A stretch of 64,000 bases of DNA from assembly GCA_003586115.2 (NCBI GenBank), contig QVOM02000112.1, positions 108,154,701 to 108,218,700 on the forward strand. The letters run 5' to 3'. How positions within the stretch are numbered: the stretch's first letter is position 1; each line of letters starts with the position of its first letter. Of the stretch, positions 49,401-61,400 are shown one piece after another. The position numbers and the translations under genes were made by a program. The DNA comes from Salvator merianae. Its lineage: Eukaryota > Chordata > Lepidosauria > Squamata > Teiidae. The notes under the pieces are model-generated. The model worked only from the letters and a program-made list of their open reading frames with translations. It searched no databases and had not been told where the DNA came from.

Positions 49401-52400
49401 GGGAAACTGATCAAATTTGCTGATGACACAAAGCTGGGGGGGGGTTTTGCTAACACTAGAGAAGAGAGAGAGAGGATTCAAAAAGATTTAGAAAAACTTG
49501 AACAATGGGCTGCAACTAATAGAATGGTATTTAACAAGGAAAAATGCAAGGTACTACATCTGGGCAAGAAAAATGAAAAAAACACATATAGAATGGGAGG
49601 AATCCGGCTGAGCAGCAGCACATGTGAAAAGGACCTGGGTGTCCTAGTAGATCATAGATTGAACATGAGTCAACAGTGCGAAGCAGCTGCAAAAAAGGCA
49701 AACACAATCCTGGGGCGTATTAAGAGAAGCATAGAGTCCAGATCGCGTGAAGTTATTATCCCTCTCTACTCTGCCTTGGTCAGACCTCATCTGGAGTACT
49801 GTGTCCAGTTCTGGGCACCCCAGTTTAAAAAAGACACTGACAAACTGGAGCAGGTTCAAAGGAGAGCTACCAAGATGGTGAATGGTCTACAAACCATGTC
49901 CTATGACGAACGGTTAAAGGAACTAGGAATGTTTAGCCTACAAAAAAGAAGACTGAGAGGGGACATGATAGCTGTCTACAAATACCTAAAGGGCTGTCAC
50001 AGTGCAGAAGGATCAGACCTGTTCTCACTTGCACAAGGAAGGACTAGAAGCAACGGGAGGAAACTGCAGGGGAAAAGATTCAGATTAGATGTTAGAAAAA
50101 AATTTATGACAGTAAGGACGATCAACCAGTGGAATAGGTTGCCACAGGAGGTGGTGAGTTCCCCTTCGATGGAGGTCTTCAAACGGAGACTGGACGGCCA
50201 TTTATCGGGGATGGTTTAGGGAATCCTGCATTGAGCAGGGGGTTGGACTTGATGATCCAGGAGGTCCCTTCCAACTCTATGTTTCTATGTTTCTTATACG
50301 TACTGCAGGCCGAAAAGGACTGACTTTGCTGTCTGTCCCGGAGACGGCGTTTCTTTTTAAAATGTGACCATGGCTCGGGATTAAGTTATTATTTCCCCTG
50401 AATTTACAGGCTGAAAACCTCAGGACTTCTGAGGGGCCTAGAATTCTCCAAAATGGGGAAGAATCAAAGCATTAAAGGAACCTTGGCCTGTCTCTACCTT
50501 TCCTGAAGCAGAGGCCAAAATGGCAGCATGCTCTGAAGTAGCTGGTAATAGCAACTGCGCTTAAGGGTTATTAATCTAGCTGTTATTCCTTTAATGATGC
50601 TTTGGCTGGAATGGTTTCTCAATTCCGGACATGAGACTCTGCCCCACTATTTTGTCGGCAGAGCCTTCTGCAAGGCATGCTTACCTACAGGTGCTTTGGT
50701 TCTGATGCATTCAAAGCAACATAAATACTGATATATGGCTTGCTGGCTTAAAAGCTGTTTATTGTTAAAAGCTATTCCAAAAGTGTTCAATGTAAAGCTG
50801 TATGTTACATTATGCCTCTATTCATCTATTCTTTTTTTTACATTTGTTTCAGTGAAATGAAATGAAATATTATAAAACCAAAAACCTAAGAATATGGCAT
50901 CCAGTCACATCGCTTCCTGGCAAATAGAGGGGGAAGAAATGAAAGCAATATCAGCTTTCATTTTCTGGGTTCAAAGATCACTGCAGACGGTGATGCAACC
51001 ATGAAATTAAATGACACACTCCTAGGGAGGAAACCTATAGCAAACCTGGACATACTAAAAAGCAGAGACATCGCCTTGTCACCAAATTCCGTCTAGTTCA
51101 AGCTATGGTTTTCCCTGTATGTCTTTGACGGTTGGGCCATAAGGAAGGCTCAGCACCAAAGAATTGATGCTTTTGAATTGTGATGCTGTAGAAGACTTCT
51201 GAGAGTCCCTTCCACTGCAAAGAGATCAAGTCAGTCAATACTAAAGGAAATCAACCCTGACTATTCATTGGAAGGACAAATACTGAAGCAGAAGCTCAAA
51301 TGCTTTGGGTCACATAATGAGAAGAAAGGACATACTGGAAAAGACCCTGATGCTGGGAAAGATTGAAGGCAAAAGGAGAAGGGGATGGCAGAGGATGAGT
51401 TGGGTAGATAGCGTCATGGAAGCAACGAACATGGATCTGGGCAAACTTTGGAAGCCAGTAGTGGACAGAAGGGCCTGGTGTGCTATGGTCCATGGGGTCA
51501 CACAGCATCAGACACAACCAAATGACTGAACAACAACAAACAACAAAAAAAGAAATTTTGTTCCTGTGTGACTATTGTCTGATGGGCTGGCCTTAAAGCA
51601 ATCAAAATCTAAGATTTGACAAAAGAATACAATTATTTTCAGTGGCTCAAATAACAACAACAATAATTACTAGCACTTTTATCCCACCCTATACCCAAAA
51701 GTCTCAGGGTGGGTTACAACATTAAAAATCAATATAAAATTAATGTACCGAAACAAAAACAGTGTCTAAAAATGGGGAGGAAAAGCTATTTCCTTATTTA
51801 GCCAAAGGCCAGGGCCAAGTAGTGCATCTTCACTGCTTTCGTAAACATATATAGTGAAAGTGCATGATGCACCTTGTGGGAAGACTATTCTATAATCTGG
51901 GAACTATCACTGAGAAGGCCCTATCCCGGGGGCCCACCCATTTTGCTACTGAGGGTGGTGATACAACCTGAAGGGCCTCGCCTACAGATGTTGAGGTGTG
52001 GGCAGGTTTATATGGAAAAAGGCATTCCTTTAGATATTTGGGGTCCAAGTCATTTAGGGCTTTAGACGATCAGGGTAATACCTTGAATTCGGCTCAGTAG
52101 CAAATTGGCTGACAGTGCACCTCTTTCAAGACTGGTGTGATGTAGATCCAGTCAGCTGCCCAGTCAACAGTCTAGCAGCTGCATTCTTCAGCAGATGCAG
52201 CTTCCAAACCATCTTCAAGGGCAGCTCCATGTAGAACACATTACAGTAGTCCAGTCTGGAAGTTACCAGAGCATGGATAACTGTGGCCAAATCATCTCTG
52301 TCCAGAAGAGACCTTAGCTGTTCAACCAGTTGTAGTTGGAAATAGGCACTCTTGGCCACGGCCTCCACCTGAGCTTCAAGCATCAGTGCAGAGTCCAAGA

Positions 52401-55400
52401 GCACCCTTAGATTTTGCACCTGTCCCTTCTTGGGCATTACAGCCCCATCAAGAACATGACGTCTCCCAACTTCATGGAGTCGAGACCTGCGACATACAGC
52501 ACCTCTATCTTGTCTGGATTCACCTTCAATTTATTGAGCCCCATCCAGCCCATTACTGCCTCCAGGCACTTGTCAAGCACTTCAACCACCTCTCCTGATT
52601 CAGATGGGACACAGAGACAGAGCTGAGTGTCATCTGCATATTTATGACACCTCACTCCAAATCTCCTGATGACCTCTCCCTGTGGCTGCATATAGATATT
52701 AAAGAGCATGGGAAATAAGATTGACCCCTGAGGAACCCCACAATTGCGTTCCCAGGGTGTCAAGCAAGAATCTCCCATTATCACTCTCTGAGATCGGCCT
52801 TGGAGATAGGAATGGAACCAATTCCTCCAACACCCAAACTCTGTAGCCTTTCCAGAAGGATACTGTGGTCAATGATATCAAAAGCTACCTAAAGATCCAC
52901 AAGAACCAACAGGGTTGCACTTTCCCTGTCTCTCTCCCAGAGAAGGTCATCAACCAGGGTGACCAAGACTGTTTCCGTGCTATACCCGGACCTGAAGCCA
53001 GATTGAAATGTGTCCAGATTATCAGCTTCCTCCAAGCATGCCTGCAGTTGAACAACCACAGCTCTCTCTAATACCTTGCTCAAAAAAGGAATGTTAGCCA
53101 CGAGGAGATAGTTGTTTAAATTTTCTGGATCCAGGGAGACCCTCTTGAGGAGGGGGTGTACCACTGCCTCTTTATGAGCTGGTAGGATCAGCCCATCTTT
53201 CAAAGAGGCATTCACTACTCCCTGGATCCATCTGGCCATACCTTGCTGGCTAGCCTTTATCAGGCAAGAAGAGCAAGGATCCAGAAGGCATGTTGTTGGC
53301 CAAGCCCCTGCAAGGATCTTGTCCATGTCCTCAGGCTGCAACAATTGAAACTGATCCAAAATAACTGGACTAGATGGTTCTCTGGACACTTCCCCATTAA
53401 TCTGAGCAACATTGCCCTCAAAGTGCCTTGCAAATTTGTCACACCAGATATTGCATGGCTGTTGCCCATGCTCCATCAAGCTAGATTTTATCAGGCCATT
53501 TACCACTCAGAAGAGCTCTGCTGGATGTTCTAGCCGTCGACCTTCCCATTTCATTGCCCGCAGCTCTATGGAATACCAAGGTGCATTACAGGCTCTACGA
53601 GTACGCAGAAGGCACTTGGAAGTGGTCATGTTGACGGCCCTGTTCATCTCCTGATTCCAGAGACAGACCAAAGCCTCGGCAGAAGCAGATGACTGACGGA
53701 TGTATATAATCATAGTCACACTAATCAAATTTGGCAAAAAGGTTTAGAAAATGCAATGCCACATTCCTACATGGTCTCAGCATGTTTGCAGGACATGTAC
53801 AATGTCCAAATTGCTTACTGTGAGCATCCTGCAGCTTCTACACAATGTAGCACCAAGATTGCATAAAATAAGGGCCATAAAATAAGGGCCTTCCTCTCAA
53901 AACTCCTGCAAAACTGTGTTGTTGCAAAAGTAATACAGGGATACATCTAGGCAGTTTATGAGACATTCCCACATAATTTGGTCCTTGTGAAGGAATCCTA
54001 ATAGCTTGCAGATCTCACCTGCAAGGCTGCAGTGGGAATGCAAGCAGCATTTAGCAAGAGGAATGACCGTCAACTCTAGAGAAAGGGAAAGGGTAGGCAG
54101 ATGTGGGTGACTGGCATGCACATGCATGAGTGCATAGGAAGAAAAAGGTTGCTCTCAGTACAGAGACAGATAGAGAAAAAACATCAAGGTTTGTGATGTC
54201 TCTCTCAGGATCTGATGGGAGGGAATAAAGTAATATGCAACAAAAGGGCTCAGGCTGGTTGCCTTGAGTTCTAGTGTACTTCCACATTACACCAAGACTT
54301 TTCTCAAGTCTTTGTTCATCTTCAAAAGATGCCCAAACTAAGTGATAGTAGCCCTGGGATCTCTTACCTTTTGAGGAAGGTCCACTGCACTTTCGGTAAA
54401 TGGAGGTTTTGAAGATCTGACAAATGGACGAGAAAACAATGAGGCTTTCATTGGTACACCTGTGGCTCCTAGTAGAGGAGGAGGAGGAGGAGGAGGAGGA
54501 GGAGGAAATTGAGTTATTGAAGATCTGACAGATGGACCAGAAAACAATGAGGCTTGCAGTGGTACACCTGGGGCTCCTGGTGGAGGAGGAGGAGGAGGTG
54601 GAATAAATAGAGGTATTGAAGATGGACCAGAAGAGAATGGGCCTGGCGGTGGCGAACCTATGGTTCCTGATAGAAGCAGAGGCAGATGTGGTGGTGGTGG
54701 TGGAGGAGGAGCAGCAGCAGCAGCGGCAGAAGGAGCAGGAGGAGGAGCAAGAGCAGGAGCAGGAGCAGGTTGACTATGAAGAGCAGGTTGCTCTTCAACG
54801 GAGATTTTCTTCTGCAGGAAACACATTGGTCTGACAAAATCCATCGTCCTTGATTCAGTGGAAGAAGCTGCCTGTGGAATAAAGTTTATTTATTTACTTT
54901 TATATCCTGCCCTATACTACATGGCCCTCAGAGCAGATTACAACTGGGTTACAATACCAAGAGCAGAAAGATGACCCATGGTCCATCCAACCCTTAAGGG
55001 GCTCCACTCTGGATTTTCTGACAGGGTTTACTGTCTTAGCCTTTTCTTTTTTTCAGGCAGTTACAAGGCAGAGCAGCTATTTAACCCATAGCTTGGAAGA
55101 CACACTGAGTTTCTACAGCAGAGCAATGCTTTGATTTTCGACTCAGAGTGTTTCCAGACACATTCTGTTTTTCTGTATTGACATTTCCAAATTTAGAAAG
55201 GCTGGCTATAAAAACTGTTTATTATTAAAGGCCATTGCAAAAGTGTTCAGTGTATAACTGTATGTCACATTATGCATCAATTTGTTGCATGTTCACTGAA
55301 ACCAAATGAAATGCATTCCAATTATAGCAGAGTTTCTCCAACTGCAGGTCTTACCTGTTGAGAATTACCCAGACTTCCTGCACATGTAGTGAATGCAAAG

Positions 55401-58400
55401 AGGTTGCTGTCGTGCAAGGGCCTCTGTTTTGCCGCATCAGAGCTGGGTTTAGAAACAGCACACTGGGAAGGGTCTAATTTGTCCTGCGTCCAAGAGAAGC
55501 CTTGTTTCTTAAGCAAAGATGTTCCAGACTGAAAGATAGGAGATCCATGTGCCAACTCTAAACGAGGAGCAACAGCACTCTGCTGAGTAGAGAATTACTG
55601 TATTATTATTTTGGTCTCAGACAATTTCTGGTTTTGTACATTATCATTCACAACCTTGTAAAAACTGGTTGCAAGTCCTCTATACCGGCTACGTTGAAGT
55701 GCTCCCTCAACCATATGGCCAAAAGGAAAAAGATCCCCAGAATCTGTGCCTGTATGATTCTGGGAATTCACTTGTGGGGCTCCTCAGGGGTCGATCTTAT
55801 CTCCCATGTTCTTTAATATTTATATAAAGCCGCTGGGAGAGGTCATCAGGAGATCTGGAGTGAGGTGTCATCAATACGCAGATGACGCCCAGCTCTATCT
55901 TTCTGTCCCATCTGAATCAGGAGAGGTGGTTGGAGTGCTTGACAAGTGCCTGGAGGCGGTAATGGGCTGGATGGGAGCCAATAAATTGAAGATGAACCCA
56001 GACAAGATAGAGGTGCTGTGTGTCACTGGATCTCACCTCCGTGAAGTTGGGAGGTGTCCTGTTCTCGATGGGATTGTAATGCCCTGGAAGGGACAGGTGC
56101 GAAATCCAGGGCTGCTCTTGGACTCTGCACTGATGCTTGAAGCTCAGGTGGAGGCCGTGGTCAAGTGTGGCTATTTCCAACTACAGCTGATTAGACAGCT
56201 AAGGCCTCTTCTGGACAGAGATGATTTGGGCACAATTATCTATGCTCTGGTAACTTCCAGACTGGACTACTGTAATGTGTTCTATATGGGGCTGCTCTTG
56301 AAGACAGTTTAGAAGCTGCAGCTGGTGCAGAATGCAGCTGCTAGATTGCTGACTTGGAAAGCTGGCCAGATCCACATCACGCCAGTCTTAAAAGATATGC
56401 ACTGTCTGCCAGTTTGCTGCTGAGCCCAATTCAAGGGGTTAACCTTATTTTGTAAGGCCCTAAATGACTTGGGCTCCAAATATCGAAAGGAACACCTTCT
56501 TCTACATCAACCTGCCCATGCCTTAAGATTTGTAGGGGAGGCCCTCCTGGTTGTACCACCACCCTCAGTAGCAAAAGGGGTGGGCCCCCGAGATAGGGCC
56601 TTCTCAGTGATGGCACCCAGACTATGCAATAGTCTCCCCACAAGGTGCATTATACACCTTCACATGTTTAGGAAAGCAGTGAAGACGCACCTCTTTGCCC
56701 TGGCCTTTGGCTAAATAAGGAAACAGCTTCCCCCCCCCCATTTTCAGACACTGTAATTGTTTCAGTACGTTCATTTTATATTAATTTTTAATGTTGTAAC
56801 CCACCCTGAGATCTTCAGGTATGGGGGGGGGACAAAAATGCAAATAATAAAAATAAATAATAAATAAATGCTGACTCAACCTATTGTTAGCAGGAAATAC
56901 AGAAGAAACTGAGAAATGTGTGTTACTGTAGCATGCATGTGTGAGAAAATGGGCTAGGAAGTTTTCCTGTCTGCTCCAAGCACCATGGAACCAAAAACTG
57001 ATTGAACTGGGAGAAGACATTGTGGCCCCGATCACACCTTAAATTTAAAATGAATGGAGGTCATCTTCAATCCTCAGAGACCAGACACCAAAGTGTGTGT
57101 TTCCGGTTTTTCCAAAGACTTTCCTGGCTGGAATGCGACTATCCCGAAATCAGATAATTCCAACACTGAATCCATTTCAGTCAGAAATGGACCCAAGCAA
57201 AGGGCTACTGTCCAGCTCAGCAGTGGTGTAGAGGGTAGCCAGCAGGCTCTCTGACACTCGTGTCATCCAGAGAGTGTGACATGAACTGGTCAGTCCTAGC
57301 TGTGTTAGTTCTGTGTTGCCCAGGGAGCCGCCTTGCTTCACCTCACCCCAGGAAGGACCTGACCCCGATATCCCGACTCTGCTGCTGCTGCCATCAACCA
57401 TGTACCCCACTGCCACCAACTGATGCTTACCTTTTTACCAGGCAAAGGGGATCCACGAAGCCTAAGTGTGCCCACGGCACGGTAAGTGTAACCAGGCCGT
57501 TACAGGTAAAAAATGGCCCAACTTCCCTGCCTGTTCCTGAGACAGACTTTGTTTTTAAAACGTGTCCATGGCCCTGGAGTAAGTAATTCTTTCCCCTGAA
57601 TCTGCAAGTTGAAAACCTCAGGACTGTATATCACATTATGCATCTATTTATCTACTTTATTTTATATGTTTGGTTCACTGAAACTAAATAAAATAATTTG
57701 AAAGCAAAAAACCTAAGATTATGGCATCTGGTCCCATCACTTCCTGTCAAAAAGAGGGAAAGAAATGGAGGCAGGGTCAGATTTTATTTTCTTGGGCTCA
57801 ATGATAAGTGCACAGGGTGACTGCTGCCATGAGATTAAATGATGCTCACTCCTAGGGAGGAAATTGATGGCAAACCTGGACATATTAAAAAGCAGAGCCA
57901 TTGCCTTGCCAACAGAAGTCCATCTAGTTCAAGCTATGGTTTTCCCTGTAGTAATGTATGTCTTTGACAGTTGGGCCATAAGGAAGGTTGAGCACCAAAG
58001 TATCGACACTTTTGAATTGTGATGCTGGGGGAGACTTTTGGGAGCACCTTCCACTGCAAGGAGATCAGGTCAGTCAATACTAAAGGAAGTCAAACCTGAG
58101 TGTTCAGCGGAAGGACAAATACTGAAGCAGAAGCTCAAATACTTTTGGTCACATAATGAGAAGAAAGGACACATGATGCTGGGAAAAGACCCTGATGCTG
58201 GGAAAGATTAAAGGCAAAAGGAGAAGAGGATGGCAGAGGATGAGATAAACAGATAGTGTCATAGAAGCAATGAACATGGATTTGAGCAAACTTTGGAAGC
58301 TTGTTGAGGACAGAAGGGCCTGGCGTGCTACAGTCCGTGGGGTCACACGGCATCAGAAACGACCAAATGATAGAACAAAAGTAACAAAAGAAAAAAAGAA

Positions 58401-61400
58401 ATGTGTGTTACTACATAACTGTTGTCTGATGGGCTGGCCTTATGACAATCAAAACTGAGCTTTGACAAAAGAATGCTAATATTTTCAGTGGATCAGATGA
58501 TTGACAGATGTACAGCAGGTAATCCTGGTCACACTAAACAAATTTTGCAGAAAGGTTTAGCAAAAGCAATGCCATATTCTTACATGGTCTCAGCACGTTT
58601 GCAGGATATGTGCAGTGTCCAAATTGCTTAGTGTGAGCATCCTGCAGATCTACACAATGTTGTACCAAGTTTGCATAAAGTAAGAGCCTTCTGCTCAAAA
58701 CTTCTGCAAAATCCTGTTGTTGCAAAAGTAATACAGGGATGCATCTAGGCAGTTTATGAGATATTCCCACATAATTTGGTCCTTGTGAAGGAGTCCTAAT
58801 AGCTTGCAGATCTCCACTGCAAAGTTGCAATGGGAATGCAAGCAGCATTTAGCAAAAAGAGGAATGACCGTCATCCCTAGAGAAAGCAAAAGGGTAGGTA
58901 GATGTAGGTGACTGGCATGCACATGCATGAGTGCATAGGAAGAAAAAAGTTGCTCTCAATATAGAGACAGATAGAGAAGCAATGTCAAGGTTTGTGGTGT
59001 CACTCTTGGGATCTGATGGGAGGGAATAAAGTAATATGTAACAGAAGGGGTCTGGCTAGTTGACTTGGGTTCTAGTGTACTTCCGCATTACACCAAGACT
59101 TTTCTCAAGTCTTGGTTTATCTCGAAAAGATGCCCAAACTAAGTAATAGTAGCCCTGGGATCTCTTACCTTTTGAGGAAGGTTCACTGCACTTTTGGTAA
59201 ATGGAGGCATTGAAGATGTGACAGATGGACCAGAAAAGTCTGAGGCTGGCAGTTGTGAACCTGTGGCTTCTGATAGAGGAGGAGGAGGAAGTGGAATAAA
59301 TGGAGGTATTGAAGATCTGACTGCTGAACCAAAAACTAATGAAGTTGGCAATGATGGAGGCATGCCTGGTGCTTTAGGAACAGGAAATGGCTGTTGAGGA
59401 AACGTCAGTGTCGAACTGGCTTGCTCTTCATTAGAACTTCCCGTATCCCTGAAAAAACACGATGCACCAAAACCCATAATCTTCGCTGATGCAGTGGAAG
59501 AAGCTGTTATAGGAGATGGTGGACTTAAAGAAATCGCTGACATCCAATTGTCTTGCTCTTCAACAGAAATCCCCTCTAGCAACGCACACAGTGGTTTGAA
59601 AGTAGGCTCCATCGCTGATTCAGTGAAAGAAGCTCCCTGTGGAGTAAAGTTTATTTATTTACTTTTATATCCTGCCCTATACCACATGGTGTTGGGGCGG
59701 ATTACAACTGGGTTACAATGCAAGCGCTGCCAGAGAGATGACCTGTGGTCCATCCAACCCTTTAGGGGCTCCACTCTGGATTTTCTGACAGGGTTTACTC
59801 TCTTTTCCCAAGGCAGTCACAAGGCAGAGCGGCTATTTTACCCATAGCTTGGAAGACTCACTGAGCTTCTACAGCAGAACAGTGATTTGATTTTAGACTC
59901 AGAGTAACTCCAGATACATTCTGGTTTTCTCTATTGATATTCGCAAGTTTAGAAAGGCTGGCTATAAACACCTCTCAAATCATCGTGGATCAATTATGCC
60001 TTCATTTGAATTTCACATCTGATCTCCAGAATTTTTATCTAGTAACCCACAAGCCAACCCCAAACAATTTTCTCCAGGAAATGTAAAGCGACTCAATATT
60101 TTTTTTTTTAAAAATGACACAGAATAATTAGAGCCATTCAACATCCTTTTTATAAAACAAAACAAAAAAGCTTCTAGCTGTTTTATGCTTAATCAGTAGT
60201 TACAGCATTAACTGATGTGACGCAAATAATTTTCTCCCATTTATTTACTGTTATCTATGATCAAGTCTTTTACACAATGTTATGCTTTGATTCCCATGAA
60301 CCACTATGTAATGTTGCACAAGTTTATTGCCATCTAATTAAAACAAGAGGTCAGGAGAATCCTAGGGCCTGTTTGCACTTTCCAGCCTTGTATGGTATAA
60401 CAGTACCACACCAGGCCGGTGAAGATCAAGTGCAATGGTGGCCATTTGAACTTCAAGAGCTAAACTGGCCCTCTACTTGGCCTGCTGCGCTTGAAGTTTA
60501 AATGGCCGCCTTGGGGCTGCCGAGATCACTGAGGCAGTGGCTGCACCAACATCCGGTGATTGGCTGGCTGTTGCCATGGCAATGTGAAAGTGGCGTACTA
60601 CTGTGCAGCTGCAGTTGCACTGCCATGCCCACTCACCGTCCCATACCTGGAAGAGAATGTGGACGCTGGCACCCAGGAACAGTCCGGATGCTCCTGGTAA
60701 GTGTGTGGACTGCTAAAAAGCAGTCTACTGCTGGATGGCTTCAGGGGAGCCTGTGAACAGATCCCTAGGGGCTAACTCTACCGATATTAAGTCAGTGGCA
60801 CTACAGATAAAAGTCAAATCTAGCAACAGAAGCGAATATTGCTGTGCAGGGGAAGATCCAGGCTACTACTAGTGCAAATCAGTGGCACTGCAGAGATCCA
60901 ATTTTATTATAGCAAATTTGTATATTATCGTTATTAAGTGGAAAACCATGCTGAACGAAAGCTCCTCAGCAAGGGAAATCACATTTACTGAGCTGGGTAA
61001 CAGCAAAAAATACATCAGAGTTATACAAGGAGATGATTATGTATTATAACAGAAATCTCTTTTAATGACTACCTTTGTCCCTATTGAAGAGGTAGAAGCT
61101 CTTGTTCATGTTTATACTATAGCCTATATAGTGAAACCATAGTAGGTTTATCACTCCACAACTCCTGGACAACAGTTCCCAAGCAGACTGGTATTGTATG
61201 CTCTATGTGCTGGCAGAGTCAAATCCAGCTGTTACATTTTATGTGGCCAAAATTTTCTGTATGTGCAAAAAGTATTCTAAGCTTCTCTTCCTCTCTTTTT
61301 CTTTTTAACTTCTTTTCATTTTATCTTAAAATGCATTGGTAATTTATTTATCAAATCTCACTAATGGTGTTATTCCCTCTGCCTTGACATTGTACTGTAT

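Larger units (their letters stand above)
43190..55190 (-). repeat. PARP4: Duplication unit A (contains P1 and F2), expanded by LINE insertions
   Basis: Non-LINE parts of this interval align in order with unit B (55190-59950): 43200-43320 with 55200-55310, 43.4-44.2 kb with 55.36-55.75 and 56.87-57.25 kb, 46.57-46.85 with 57.25-57.48, 50.3-51.65 with 57.5-58.5, and 53.7-55.19 with 58.5-59.95. The unit is intron plus exons, about 4.5 kb when the insertions are removed. Confidence 0.85.
55190..59950 (-). repeat. PARP4: Duplication unit B (contains P2 and F1)
   Basis: This is the less interrupted copy of the tandem duplication, with an L2 insertion (55758-56868) as its only large private element. 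It aligns piecewise and in order with 43190-55190. Confidence 0.85.
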
